64,000 nt of DNA, taken from the NCBI GenBank assembly GCA_944474755.1, contig OX104114.1, positions 46,999,070 to 47,063,069 of the forward strand, read 5' to 3'. The notes under the pieces were generated by a model. That model ran no database searches, was not told the DNA's origin, and saw only the letters and a list, made by a program, of their open reading frames with translations. Source of the stretch: Limnoperna fortunei (Eukaryota; Mollusca; Bivalvia; Mytilida; Modiolidae). A program made the translations under genes and the position numbers. Numbering within the stretch: position 1 is the stretch's first letter; each line of letters begins with the position of its first letter. Shown piece after piece: positions 38,101 to 53,100 of this stretch.

Positions 38101-41100
38101 AAAATTTGGAACTATTTTTTTTTCATGGACATTTTTTCTATTCAGGAACCAGGCTTAATAGTACCAAAAATTAAGTAGAAAACAATGAAAAATCTGACGA
38201 AAAATGGCTACAGAGGAATGAAAGTCTGTAAAAAGGAAGTAGGAGTCAGAGATGTCTGAAAATGAGTCCCACAAATATGCATGGTTAGACATTATATGTT
38301 ATTCCGGTCTTAGACAGGGTATATGATGTCACATTCACGGCTTAGGATTTGATTTATATTCCATGAGCCGAAGGCGAATGGAATATACGTCCTAAGCCAT
38401 GAATGTGACATTATATACCCAGTCTAAGACCGGAATAACTATTAAATTACAGCTCACATCATAAATTAGGAATATTTAACGGGAAAAACAAATATTTGGG
38501 AAAGAACTATGTAGCATAATTTCTTTTGGAAACTTGTTCAAGTTATCCGCATTTCTTTGGAAAATATACGTTTTAAGTGAACGCATAATATTTAAAAAAT
38601 GCATTTTTATTAATAGTTTTTATACAACAAAATTACACTCAGGAATTGGTCAAATAACGTTATTATTGATAAAATCAAAATATACTCAATAAATATTGTC
38701 CCTTTTGGCACCCCATCATCACTTTTATGACGCTTCGAAGCCCATTCGGGATTTATAACCAATTTGAAAGTTTATTTAAAAATAAGTTATATTTTTGTTG
38801 AAAATCAAATTAATAAAAAAAAGAAAACATTAGTATATATTAAAAAACAGCGAAAATTTATGTTTTTTAAATGTAAATCGTCTTCTGGTCAATAAATAAC
38901 CCAATTGTATCCTTAAACACGGAAGTGTCAAGGTAAAAGTTTGCGAAGCACCAAATTCAATATCGGTGGAGCATGTGTATTGGTTTGAATTTATGTGTGG
39001 ATGTGGACGTTGATGTTGATAAGTGAATTAAAATAGGAAAACTTGCAATTGACGGTAATGTCACTTTGATGCCATTAAAATGAATATCATTGCATTTTGG
39101 ACGATGGAAATCAATGAATATCAACGGATTTTTACGATGTCTTGACTGAGAATGCATGATGATGCAGTGCAGGTACATGTTTATTAACTTTTAGTGCGCT
39201 TGAGAACACGTGTCTCGTTTGTTGTTTTGTGCATTGACACAATTTTATAGAGGACACAACAAAATCATACAGGATTTGTGACGTACAGACGTTATTGAGC
39301 CAGACCCCCCCCCCTTTTTTTTGCTGATATTTGAGTAGTTTCGTTTCTTAATTTACTTCCCTTCTGTTATTTAAACAAATATATTACATATAATTTTATT
39401 TACGTCGTTTAAGACATGTTCGGGTTTGACATTGGTGCACGTTGTCAGTTTTTTATTCGAAGCGGAACGAAGGCAGCCATGATGATTTGTTTTCCCAGGG
39501 GCACCATACGGGATAACAATATGCCTTATGTATACGGCTGTAGACGTATACATAGCCTGATGTATACAGCTTGCTAACCAATCATAATGCAAGGTTTTTA
39601 TGTGAGCTGTAATATTACTGTTTGTGGTGTATGAGCGAACAACAATGACTAGTAAATGTGGGCTAAGGACTAGTATATATGCCCAGGAGCTGGTCTGACT
39701 GGTCGTCCTGACAAAAGAACATCAGCCATTATTTATAATGAATTTTCATTGAGAAAACAAATTTTTTTTTACACTTTTACCTGCTAATTTACTGGGTGGA
39801 TCATCTACATAATAAGAGAGGGTTCCTTCTGACTTCGATGTCAAATCCATGGAGGACCTATGTAATGGACCAGCGGGCATAGACTGGGTGGAGACCACAG
39901 TATCGTTCATGACTTTTCTGTCTAACAGAGCACCTGGCCATGTGTTGATGTCAAGACTATGTGTAGCTGTTGGTTAGATCACACGATGTTAGTTAGATGT
40001 TTTTATTCAGCAGTGAAATAAACAATCTGTAACATGATATTTATGTAGCTGTCTATACAAGAAGTGTGCAATTATGAATGAAAATCTAAAATGTTCTATA
40101 TATTTTAAAAAAAAATTGACCTCTGACCTAACCCATGTGAACAATTAGTGAATTAACATAAAGCAACACACTATTAGAAATTTTACAGTAACACAATATT
40201 ACATGATTATATCGTAACACACTGTAAGAGATTATATTTCAAAAAAGAGAACCAGACTTCTTTTTAACACAAATAATCATGAAAGTAGTCATTCAGCATA
40301 CCTTGATCATCACTGACACTGGAGTTCTGTGAGAGACTAGCAACACTACTTAGTTGACTGCTCTGTGAATTATTCATGTGATCACGTGGTTTTTCTGGAC
40401 TTGGCTGACCATCAGTAGCATCAGTTCCTGTTGTTGTTCCTGAAAACAGAAGCTTTATATAAAAAAGATTTTTTGGAAAAAATCTTCAAATAATTTAGAA
40501 CAAGCATAAAGAAAGGTTATTTTGCCAAGAAATTTAATTAACGCTCCAATACTGATGTAATTCCTCTGTTATGATAAGTGCCTAGACATACAGATTTCTC
40601 TATAAATCAGAACATATTTACCAATTACTTTGACAATGTAAAATGACCTAATCATTGACTTACTACCTATGATTTCTCTGTCAACCAGTTCTTGTCCTGA
40701 ATTTATGTCAAACATTGTTACCTGATTATACAATGATTTAATATTATTTAAAACCCTAACAATACTTTACCTTGCAAGATTTGTCTTTTGTTTCTTTAAT
40801 GGACTTTGGTTTTGTCCCTTTAATGAGGTGTTGTGTAGTATACCTGATCATGCAAAGCTCTGATTTTTGGTTCCTATAATGAATTTTTAATACTTGACCC
40901 TGCTGGGCTCTGGCTTTTGGTCCCTACCTATGCTGCAAGGCTTGGACTTTTTCACTTAAAAAATATGTACTTACCTGATATTGCAGGGCTCTAGCTTTTG
41001 ATCAATTAAAAGTAATGTTTCTACCTGACCTTGCAGGACAACAGCTTTTTGTATCTTTAACAATTAGTCCCTACCTGATCTTGCAGGACTCCCTCTTTTG

Positions 41101-44100
41101 GTCCCTTTAATGAGGTGTTCTTCCAACTTTTGTCTTAGTGCAGTATTGGTATCTATACATCTTTCTAACTGAACTCTAAGATGTCGGATTTCAGTCAAAA
41201 GATCTCTGATGTCAAAGGACCCCTTCTTCCCAGAATCACTCTCTGACAAAGAAAAATTAACACAATAGTTATATATTTATTAGTATTTTTAAGGTAGTTT
41301 ACTCCAATCTTAATTGAAAAGGATTTCCAGCTTTCCCACAGAAGATAAGGGGTTTTCTCCAAGTACTATGGCTTCCTCTACCAATAAACAAACTGGTAGC
41401 TATAAAATTGCTGAAAGTGGAATTAAACACTATTCGAACAAACAAATATAATTTTTTAGCCAAACTGTAGAAGCCCTTTCTGTTAAAAGAAGACGATAGA
41501 TACACATAGTTTAAATTAAAACGAACATGAGAATCATTAAATTTTTTCCCAAATTATATACATTTAAAAAAATTGTGTTTCTTTTTTCCGTAGCTAAAAC
41601 CTCTAAAAATACTGTCAGGAACATCACAATTTTTTTTTTTATTATCAACAATAAATTATTTACTATGAAGTAAAATAGCATGAAATGCCAATTTACCTAT
41701 GTGAATAGCTGAAAATCTGGGAATATAAATGGTAAACATAAATTTCATCAGAATCATCACATCTGTATAAGAAGATATGTGTACAAATTAGATCTATATT
41801 TAAGCATTAGGAAATGAAACTTGCTTCCTCATCAAACCAATCCATTCAATCAAAATAAGAAGTTCATATGCATGTTCCTAATTAACCTCAACAAATTGCA
41901 CCTTTATAGACTGGCACATTTTGTATTCAATTGAAGTGTAATATAAATCTAGTTTATAATAACCTTGCTTTTCTAACTTTTCATAAACGCTGAGCTCTAA
42001 CTTCAGAGTTTTATTCAGATCTTTATTTTCATGAATTTGTTCCTGAAGCGTCTTTAATTCTGTATTTAATCTGAAACAATAAAATTTCAAATCCAAAACT
42101 ACTAATGTTACAATTAGCTATTATTGTTCCAAAGTTAAAGGTTTGATTGAATTTTACGTTACTTCTTGTATTTTTCATTTAGCCCATGCTGTCAATTACT
42201 TATTTAGGAAAGAGTGAGTTGTACCTGGTGACCATTAAACAATAAATAAACTTACCCAGGATGATAAATAGATGGACTTTTAATCAAAACAGTGAGTATT
42301 GTACACAAATTGTTCAATACAAGATATTCACTAGCTGACTTGTCTGCAAATAAAGCTAGAAGTGGGAGAAACAATATTTATAGATTATTTACGTTTTTTG
42401 AAATGAGATGCATTTTCTAATGTATCTCATCGAAGGGCGACAGCCCCGAGATGAGATGGCGAGAAAGTGCATCGAGTTTCAAAAAACGTAAATAATCTGT
42501 TTATTGCTGTTTTGTAACATTGTGGCGTCTGTGCTTACTTAACGACGTTTTGACAGCGAGCTGAGATGGGCCCATCGCACGCTAGTAGAGCGAGATGGAA
42601 TAATATCGCACATAAAAGGAAAATACTGCAAAATAGCGATAACATTGCATATTATCAAGTCAATTTAAACATGTGTTACTAAAGGTACCGTTTGATTTCT
42701 TTGGCAGCTTTTTTTAGATTAAGTTCCTGTTTTGTCATCTTTTCAAGTTCAGTCTTTCTCTGTTCTTCCAGACCTTTCAGCTGATCTTCTCTCTGCTGAC
42801 ACTGCTCCTCTCGTTTACGACATGATTTCTCCAGGACACGTTTGTCTTCTACCGCTGACTGGACAGAATTTTCTAACTGAACTATCTTCTCTTGTTTTCT
42901 AAATAGATGAGAAAACTTTTGGTTTAAAGTACAAATTGTTTTTAAAATAAAATTTAAGAACAAATTTAATACAATACATGTATAACAATGATTGTTAACC
43001 AGACTTGAACCTATTTGACTAGTGTATGATCCAGAAGCTGATCAGATGATCTTTAAAGCAAAACAATCTGTGAGCTAATGCTCACTAGTGATAACTCCGC
43101 TTTCACAAAAAGTATTCTGTAAACAGGAAGTGGATGACCAAAGAGCATAAAATCGCTATACACCATATAGTACAATAGGATAAAGCAATATGCAAAATTA
43201 AAGTTTGTTTGGATGTGTTATGAAGGTGCTTTTTTTCTTATGATAATCAGAATTTTTCTGTTGCTAAAATGGTATGTATTCAATAATATATATATTTTTA
43301 TGTCAATTTTATTTGCATTTCATGCTGTCTTGGGATGTATCATTAGTTTCAACAAGTGTGGACTGTGAGCAAGCTCACAAAGGGATACCCCTGCTTCGCT
43401 TCAAGTCCAATTATCTCCCCTGAATAATATCCGACAGCGACGAAAATTCTTCATGCACATCTACATATGATGTACTTCTTCATGTAAAGTTTCATCAAAA
43501 TCTGTCAAGCGGTTTAGGAGGAGAAGCGCTTACAAGGGATGTGGACAGACGGAAAGACAGACAGGGTGATTCCTTTATACCTCCCAAACTAGTTTGCGGG
43601 GGAGGGGGTTATAAAAACCAATATGGAAACTGAAAGGGTCCTCTTAGAGCCAATTCAGAATTTAAAACATTTGTTAGACATATGAGAATTGAAATAGATT
43701 ATTGCATTTGGGCTCTATGCAAATTGGAACATGGTCGACATTATGTAAGTTTTTATTATATACCTCCCTATCACTCAGTATGAAATATTGACAAATATAA
43801 GGTCTGACCATGTTCTAATTTGCATACAGCATAAGCAATAATCTATTTCTTAAACAAACAATGTAAATAATTGATTTTTAAACAACCAAGTTTTTTTTCA
43901 CCTATAGCATTTATCTACCTTTACAACATTTTTTTACCTGCTTAATGTGGTTTCGAGTTGTTTAATTAGACCATCCCTGTGTTCCACTGCATCAAACTGC
44001 TTCTTCACTTGATCATCTTGTTGTTGTATGATTTCATACTGTTCTTTTAATTTTTGCTCTTGTTGGTGCAAGCTTTGTTCCTGAAGTTCTAGTTTCTTCC

Positions 44101-47100
44101 TCATTTGATTCAGTGTTTTATCCAGCTCCTCAATTCTCCTCTGCTGAATCATCAATGCTTTCTCATTTTCAGAAGATTTCTCATCTTTTTCATGAATAAT
44201 GACAAGCTTGTCTTCAATAATTTTTTCTTTTTCTTTAATTATTGTCAATTTCTCTTTAATTACTCTTTCTTTCTCCTGTACTTGTTTTTCCAGTGTATGA
44301 ATCACAGTCTGTTCCTGTGACCTCTCCTCCAAAGTGCTTTCAGCTTGCTGCAATTGTTGACACAACTTTTTGATCTTTTCGTCCTTATCACTGTTATTTC
44401 GACTAAGCTGCTGGAGATCTAATGCCTTTCTATTTATAGTTTCATTAAGTTTTTCCACTTGTTCTTCTTTTTCATTTATTAGCTGTTTTAATTGTTCCAC
44501 AGTTTCTATCATTTTGTTACTCTCCGATCCTACTCCATTAAACCTTTCAGCACCAAGCTTTGCACCGTTTATTAGGTCGTCTTTATCTGCTAGCTCTTGC
44601 TCCAATCGCTGTATGGTAAACTGCAACTCCCTGACAGCCGATTGGTGCTGACTATATAGGTACACATTAGATGTTGGTCCTATTAAATATAAAAAATGTT
44701 CAGCAAGGTGTCCAGTTTTCTTAGAGGAAAAACCAGAGCACCAGGTGAAAATCCTGACCTTCACAATCCTTGTCAATTTTACAACTGTACAGAACCATTA
44801 TCAAGGTAATAATCCAATATGACATCTATATTTTGATTTGTAAACAGAGCAGTGATAAATTACATTTTATGAAATAAATTTACTTCACACATGCATGTAT
44901 TGTAGATGTTTTCATCAGCTTAGTATAAACTGTATAATAGCAAAATTGTAATTTATTGACTGTCTGTAATAAACAAGAACCATGTAATGTTATAAACAAG
45001 AATACAGTATCTGAAGCGATGTGACCTGGCTTCCATGTGGGTTTACGTTTTTGCCTGATCCATCAACCTCCCCAATTTAAACTGTTGAATTGTTATCTGT
45101 TTTCAAAATTTTGGTGGGAGGATTTTAGAACAGCCGAAAAATGACGTCGCAAACATATACATGCTATACATAACAAGTGTGGACACAGAAAAACGTCTCG
45201 CCTGCATTCTGCATCAGTAACGAAAATAAATTTCGTCATAAGCATTACGTAAATAGCATTTAATATCAGCAGCCGCCTGTATACAAAATATTGTCACCAT
45301 ACCATGCATAGTTACAGGGGAACAGCCGTAACCGAAGAACTTAAACGTAGTCGCTGGACCATGAAATTGAGGTCAAGGTCAGGTGGAACCTACCAGACAG
45401 TCATGTACTATTCATCAGCAACCTATATACCAAATATTGTCATCCTACCATGCGTAGTTACAGAGGAACTATCGTAACCCAAAAACTTTAACGTAGTCGC
45501 TGGACCGTGAAATTGAGGTCAAGGTCAGGTGACACCTACCACACAGTCATGTACTAGTCATCAGCAACCTATACACCAAATATTGTCATCCTACCATGCG
45601 TAGTTACAGAGGAACTGTCGTAACCCAAAAACTTTAACGTAGTCACTGGACCGTGAAATTGAGGTCAAGGTCAGGTGACACCTACCAGACAGTTATGTAC
45701 TAGTCATCAGCAACCTATACACCAAATATTGTCATCCTACCATGCGTAGTTACAGAGGAACTGTCGTAACCCAAAAACTTTAACGTAGTCGCTGGACCGT
45801 GAAATTGAGGTCAAGGTCAGGTGACACCTACCAGACAGTCATGTACTTGTCATCAGCAACCTATACACCAAATATTGTCATCCTACCATGCGTAGTTACA
45901 GAGGAACTGTCGTAACCCAAAAACTTTAACGTAGTGGCTGGACTGTGAAATTGAGGTCAAGGTCTGGTGACAGGTGACTGACTGGCAAGTACTCATCATA
46001 AGCTACCTCTGGACCAAATTTGATGGACCTAGGGCTTGGGCTTACAAAGATATGAAGCAAGATGTCAAGTGTTTACGCCGCCGCCGACGGATTCCCATAC
46101 ATATGTCTCGCCTCCAGCGACTTTCGTCGCAGGCGAGACAAAAAATTATTCTAATATGCAGAATCAACCTAAATTATCCCAATCATACTTTTCTGTCATT
46201 TTAACAAAGGTAGGCATTATTTGCAAGGTATTTTGCCACTAGTTATCAATCGAGAAATACTCTTTTAGCACCAGTCCTTATTTACACTGGTACCAGTAAT
46301 GACAATTTATTTTAGTACCCTACCTTATGATTTATTTTTTTGGGTAACAGTCATGAATATTTTCTTAGGTACCTATCAAAACAATTTACATGATATAAAA
46401 TCTTATATTTCAACAACAGTTCTGAGAAAGTACTTTGCTACTAGTCCTAACACTTAGTTTGTAAACAGTATAATCTTGATAATACAAGTGTGTAACAAAC
46501 CTGTATCTAGATGGTCTTTCTTCATATCCCGTTCTAGAGCCTCTCGTAGTCTGTCACTGTCATCAAGGGATTTCTCCAGTTTTGTACGCAGAGCTCGGAT
46601 CTCCTGCAGGTGTTCTAGTAGTAAGTCTTTGTCAAAGTCCCCTGTTGACTTACTCACAGATTTTCTTGGTGAAATCTGAGTGCCCATCGATGTGCACATT
46701 TTCTCATACAGGTTAACCTCATCTTTAAGAGTTCTGTTGAGATCTTCCAAAGCATTAAGGCGAGCAGTCAAAACACTTACATTGTTTATAGACTTATCAC
46801 ACCCAGTCATGTCATTAAAACTTACATGCTTCACACAATCTACTCCAGATTTATCAAGAGTGAGGCTTGGGAATGACACATCATTGCCATCATGGAGATA
46901 TGTGGGGGTGTGGCTTGTGTCAAAATAATCATGTCTATTGTCAAGCATGCGATCTTCTGAACCCAGGAGACTGGTACATGTAAAGTCTGCTGAACCATTT
47001 TGATGTGGTGCTTTGATAAAGGACCTTGACATACTATCTTGTGTACTTGCTGATCTCATGCTAGAGTCAATTGTGCCTGTAGTAAAATTCACCTCATTTA

Positions 47101-50100
47101 CAGACCGAGTATAAGCAGCATGACTGTGTTCAGAGTTTCCTGTTGTGTGACGTAGACGTTCTATTGATTTTTCAGTATGGTCAAAGTTTGAGATGTCATT
47201 CAATCGTCTGGAAGTAGATGTTGGAGACACTATGGGTGACACTGTGTTTCTAATTTGACTAGATGTGTTTTGATTGGATGATTTTGAATACACATTTCCA
47301 TCTGAAGTGCTGCCAGATTTCACTGAACCATTAATATTTTGTTCTTGCATAAGCACAAGTTTGTTTTGAGCAACAAGCAAATCTTGGTTTAACTGACCGA
47401 TTCTTGAGTTCTTCTTTTTTAATTCTTCTGTCAATTTTTCTACTTCCAAATTCTTCCTGTGCAATTCTTCTGTTAAACTAAAAACAGAAAAGAAAAAAAA
47501 GACAATCACTATAAGATACTTAGTAAATATACTGGAAGCTATTAAGAGCTCTTGCATTGTGACAGCCATATTTGATAGAGTCATCATCTAAAAATCTCAT
47601 AAATCAGTTTGGCCATGTCGCTTCTTTACCCTTAAGTTCTATTTAATGTATCATTGGCCTGGTCAGTTCTACATGTAGACATTTAAAAGATAAATCAGGA
47701 GAACTGATTTACATTGTGTCAGAGAAGATGTCAAAAGAATTAATGTTTATCAACCGTAAAAATGACAGAAACACCTAAAATGCACGGATCTCTGATTCAA
47801 ATGAACTTAGTAAAAAAGACTGACGGTCAAAAGTCATGTTAGGGACAGACCAGGGGTCAGATGGCACTGTGTGCAATTGAAAATGATATGGAATGTTTAG
47901 TTCAGACATGACATCAAAAGGCACAAGCAACATATTTGTGATGAAGAAAAATGTTAAAACCATTATGTAATTACTAACACAGGACAAGACATTATGAAAG
48001 TTTTATAGTAGCAATAAAGGTGATTCAAGCCATCTACCATTTTATTTCAGAGAATCTTAGAATAGTTATCATATTCATCATAAAAATTATTTATAATTTC
48101 TTTCATTATTATTTATTTTTCAAAATCAAGAATACAATTAAAATATATAGGCTGTTCTTTCTCTCAGTATTTAGTATTCAAATATGCAGGTGATAGTTTG
48201 ATGCCAATTATGGGAGTAAATATACACCAACAGTCTTCGTCACGTTTCTTTGATAAGTACCTCTGAATATTACTTCCTAAAGTATCATTACCATACATGG
48301 TATCTCTGTAAAACGTGTTGTCTTCTGTCACAGAAAAGGAAGTATCTGTCATATCTTGTTCTGCAAAAGTCCAAAGAACAAAGAAAAATTATATACATTC
48401 TAAATTTCTCTTTTCAAAACCAATGTAGAATAAACAACCCTTTTAGTGATAATTTCTGAAAAAAACATAAAAAAAACTAATGCCAATTTAAACAAAATTG
48501 ATCATGGTTTTCAGTTCTGGGCAGAAAACAAAGAATTTTGACATGGATGTCCTACACATAGGGTGTAAATACACCAAGTTTCACAAAATAATCAGTATAC
48601 CACATAACAAATGGTTTATGTGATGAAGAAACTGAAAAAAACCTCAAAAATAAAAAGCATTTTTTTCCACACAAATAATCATAAATGTAAAATTCATCCT
48701 AAGTGCTGATGTCACAATGTATTCCCTTTGATCATCCAACACTTACGATAAATACTTTAAACATTTTTTGATGTCGACTATTCACAAGCACCAACAGAAA
48801 ATAACAAGTGAAAAGCTAGTTAAAATATGCATCATTATTGTCTTACTTGGTCCTCTAGTGAACCATTTACCTAGTAATGTGGATGACATGGACTGGATCA
48901 TGTGACGTGACTTTTCCACAGTCTGTTTAATTCCTCTAACATTGCCATGGCTACCATCCTCATTCATATACATCAACTCATTCAAAAAATCACTAAGTTC
49001 ATTCAGCCATCCTTCCAACTGAACACAAGAATTTTGAGTGTCAGCAAGCTTCTTGCGTAAAAATGAAATTTCTAATTTCTGTGAGTCAATTGCTTGTTTT
49101 GTGGATGGTGAGGCATGAGAATTTCCACTTTCACTTTCTAATAAAGATATATGGTCCTTGTATTTTCTTAATTCTATTTTAAGATCTGATATAGTATTTT
49201 CTAGTCCTGATATTTTTTGACGGAGGTGAACATTGTTTTCTTCGGATGCACCTAGTTTACACTGCAAGTCACGTATACATTGCCGTGGAATCATTGTATC
49301 ATCCATATCATGATGAGTCTGAGTCGACATCCCACCAATACTTGTGTCTCTCTAGAAAAATACACATATTCATTATTTACATAAAGACATCACAGAGTGT
49401 TAAACTAATAGCAAAAGTTCTAACATGCAATATGTTTTAGTTTGAACTTAAATGCCATGCCATAGCATCCAGGTTTGAAAGGGAAAGACTGCCAAAGTAC
49501 AACATGCAGTATGAATCAGAATTAATCAGATAACTATATAAATATAACTGGCTAAATTAATTCCTAAAAAGATAAATTCGTGTTTCAAGTTCAAATTCAA
49601 TTCCTAATGATCTAGGTTAAGCACAGAAATGACAAAAGTGTCCTTAAGCATACTATTGAACTTGAGGTCAGGCATGCAAAGCTGTTTGTAGCTGAAGACC
49701 TAAAAAACATCTTGAAAATAAACAACATCAATGTCAGAAATGTTGGTCATACTTCAAATATAGCAATTCCTCCATATATTATTATAACATCTACATATAT
49801 ATTTAAAAACATATAAATACCTGTGACATCTGGGTCTTAACAAGTGTCTTGTACTTGTCCATCACTGTCTTCAATTGTCGGACTTGTTCCTTTAACTCTT
49901 GTACATTTTCTGTATTTCCAAACATCTTGTATTTATCTAAATCAGACTCCGACGAATCTGTCTGTGTGTCAGTCAGCAATTCTGGAATGTTATCGTATGA
50001 CAGAGTTCTATTGCTCCTCGACAGTGTTCGGTCCCCAAGAGCCATAACTATATTAGACTCGCTGTTTGATCTACTGCCTAGTGGACTTTTGGCCACCAAA

Positions 50101-53100
50101 CCATGCTCTTCTAATAAGTTACGATAATACTTCATTTTCTTGGTCTGCAATCTAACTGTACCTTCTGTGGCCTCTAGCTTGGCTTCTAAAGCTTGAATCC
50201 TGCTGCGAGCCTCCATTAAGTAGCTTTTCAAAACATCCGAGCTGTCAAGATCAGAAGAGTTAGATTTCAAGGGTGCAGTTTTTTGAGGTTGTGGTAATTT
50301 TGAGGTTTTTTTCTGTCCCTGACCTCCACTTTGAACCTGGCCTTGAGTAACTTTAGCCTCACTCCATGGTGCAGTCTGGCATGACACATCAGACTTGTCA
50401 TAACTTACATTAACATTGTCTAGTTGTGTTTTCAGATTTCTGATTTCATTAGCCATTTGTACAATAAGTTCTGGGTTGAAGCCCTCAGAATTAGCACATT
50501 GAGTATTTAGAGCAATCTGTTTCTTTAGTAACATATTTAACTCCTCAAGATTACCTAACTGAACTTTTAATTTTAAATTTTCATTCTGTAAATCTGCCAG
50601 ATTGGGTAAATCTTTAATGTCCATACTATCCACGGCAAATCCAATTCTAGATTTTAATTTTCTTATCTCATCATTTTTTTCCATCAACTCCTTGGTCAAT
50701 CTTTCAATTTCTAAATGCATTACAGGAAGACTACTGACATCACTTTCATTTCTACCTGGAATTTCCCTGCTACCAATTCCGTCTACCTTTCTTCGAAGTT
50801 CATCATTTTCCTTTTCAGCCTTTTCAAATTGATGTTTCATTTGACGTATAAACTTCCGTAACATTGGTGCAGACATCTCTGACAGACTGTGTCGATTTAG
50901 AGGAATGTCAGAATCTGTCGAGGATGGGGACCAGGTCTTCAGTAACTGTGGCTTCTTAGACTGAGTTAATGGCCAAGAATAGGAATTCTGGGGAAATTCC
51001 CCATCCTGTCCTCGTGGAGTTCCATCACTTGATCTTCTGGAGTCTGGAGATCCTGCATTGTCACTACAAGTTGAATGGTCACTTAATCTTCTTTTCATGT
51101 CAAATTGTTCCCCATCGTGTTGACTGTCAACAGAACCTGCAAAATATTTACAAAAATGTTCTGCTGGAAAAAAACTTGACAACAAGGGAAGACACTGTAT
51201 CTGAATTCTGAAACATATTTACTAAATGCAAAGGAAAAGTAAATAGTATGGTATATATCCTATTTGTTAAAGTGTCTTTTATGCATGCATTGTTTAAACA
51301 GCAACCATTACCAAATATATTGAAATCATGAACAGAAACCTTTCAAAACTTTCTCCATTTTTCTTTTCAAAAAGAGGTTTTGAAAATGTTCCTCTCCATC
51401 TGTTGACTCTTAATGCTGGTAATTTCCTACCTTTTCTATTTGACTTTAATTTAGAATTTTGTTGTTCCAACTGAGCCTGAAGCTTGTAATTCCTTTGAAT
51501 GCCATCTTCAAGCTCTTTCTTTAAAGTCTGTATTGCTTCTAACTCAGTCTCCAGTGTGTGAGTCCTATCACTATAAAACAATAATATCTATAATGTACAT
51601 TTTTTGCTTTAAATCCACAGAGCAATTACACACTGCTATAAGACAAGCGAAATCAACAACCTAGATTTAAAAAAAACTTTCCTTCAAACAAAAAACTAAC
51701 ACTTGAACATCAGTGTCAAAAATTTAAAGTAAATTTTAACAAAAACTGTTAATTGATTTATTAATCTGTTATATTACTACTAAATATTTACTTTAAGGCT
51801 GTGATATGGTAGAGTTACTTATACCTTTAAAAAAATATCAAAGGAAGAACATAATTTTAAATGCTATATATTATATGTACTGACTGCAGTACAATCATAA
51901 TTAAAAACAAACTCTTATTTCAAGTTCATTAACATTGTATATAGTCATTATGTACAAAACTGACCATATAATATAGAATTTGTAATTAAATGTAAATATT
52001 ATTACAAATATTCAGTACCAGAAACCTTTTTTGATAAACTAATTAAAACAAAACAAAGATTGAGTATTAAGAGTTTATATTTCATCAGTTTAAAGTGAAA
52101 AATATTTATTTAATTTGAAAGGTTCCTTTTAAGTTTGTTTACACTGCAGGTAATTGAACCCAATATAAAATGTTAATTATTAAAAATAAACTTTAAACAA
52201 TAGCAAGATTGTTTACACTTCATTCAGATTTACACTTTTTAACACTGACATTAACATAATCATAATTGAGCAACACATTATACTTTACTCCACTATATCT
52301 GAGACAACCATGATAAATTCACTCTACTTTATCTGACAGACAGGATAAATCCACTCCACTTTTTTGATAGAGCCATAATTAATCCACTCGGACAGACCCT
52401 TCATTAAAACACTCTACTTTATCAAACAGAATCATGATAAATCCACTCTATCTGCAGAGCCATGATACATCCACTCAACATAATCTGACAGAATCATGAT
52501 TAATCCACTCTATCTGATAGAGTCATGATTAATCCACTCCACTTTATCTGACAGAGCCATAATTAATCCACTCTGACAGACCCATACTTAAACCACTCTA
52601 CTTTATCTGACAGAATCATGATAAATCTATTTTATCTGACACAGGCATGATAAATCCACCCCACTTTATCTGACAGAGCCATAATTAATCCACTCTGACA
52701 GAGCCATACTTAAACCTCTCTACTCTATCTGACAGAATCATGATAAATCCATTCTATATGACACAGGCATGAAAAATCCACCCCACTTTATATGACAGAA
52801 TCATGATTAATCCACTCTACTCTATCTGTTAGAGCCACGATTAATCCACTGGAATTTATTTGACAGACCCATGATAAATCCACTCAAATTTATCTCACAG
52901 ACAGGATAAATTCATTCCACTCTATATGACAAAGCCATGATTAATCCACACTATTTTATCTGACAGAACCATGATAAATCCACTCTATCTGACAGCCATG
53001 ATAAATCCACTCCACTTTATCTAACGAACCATAATTAATCCATTCTGACAGACCCATGATTAATCCACTCTATCTTACAGAGCCATGATAAATCCACTCT

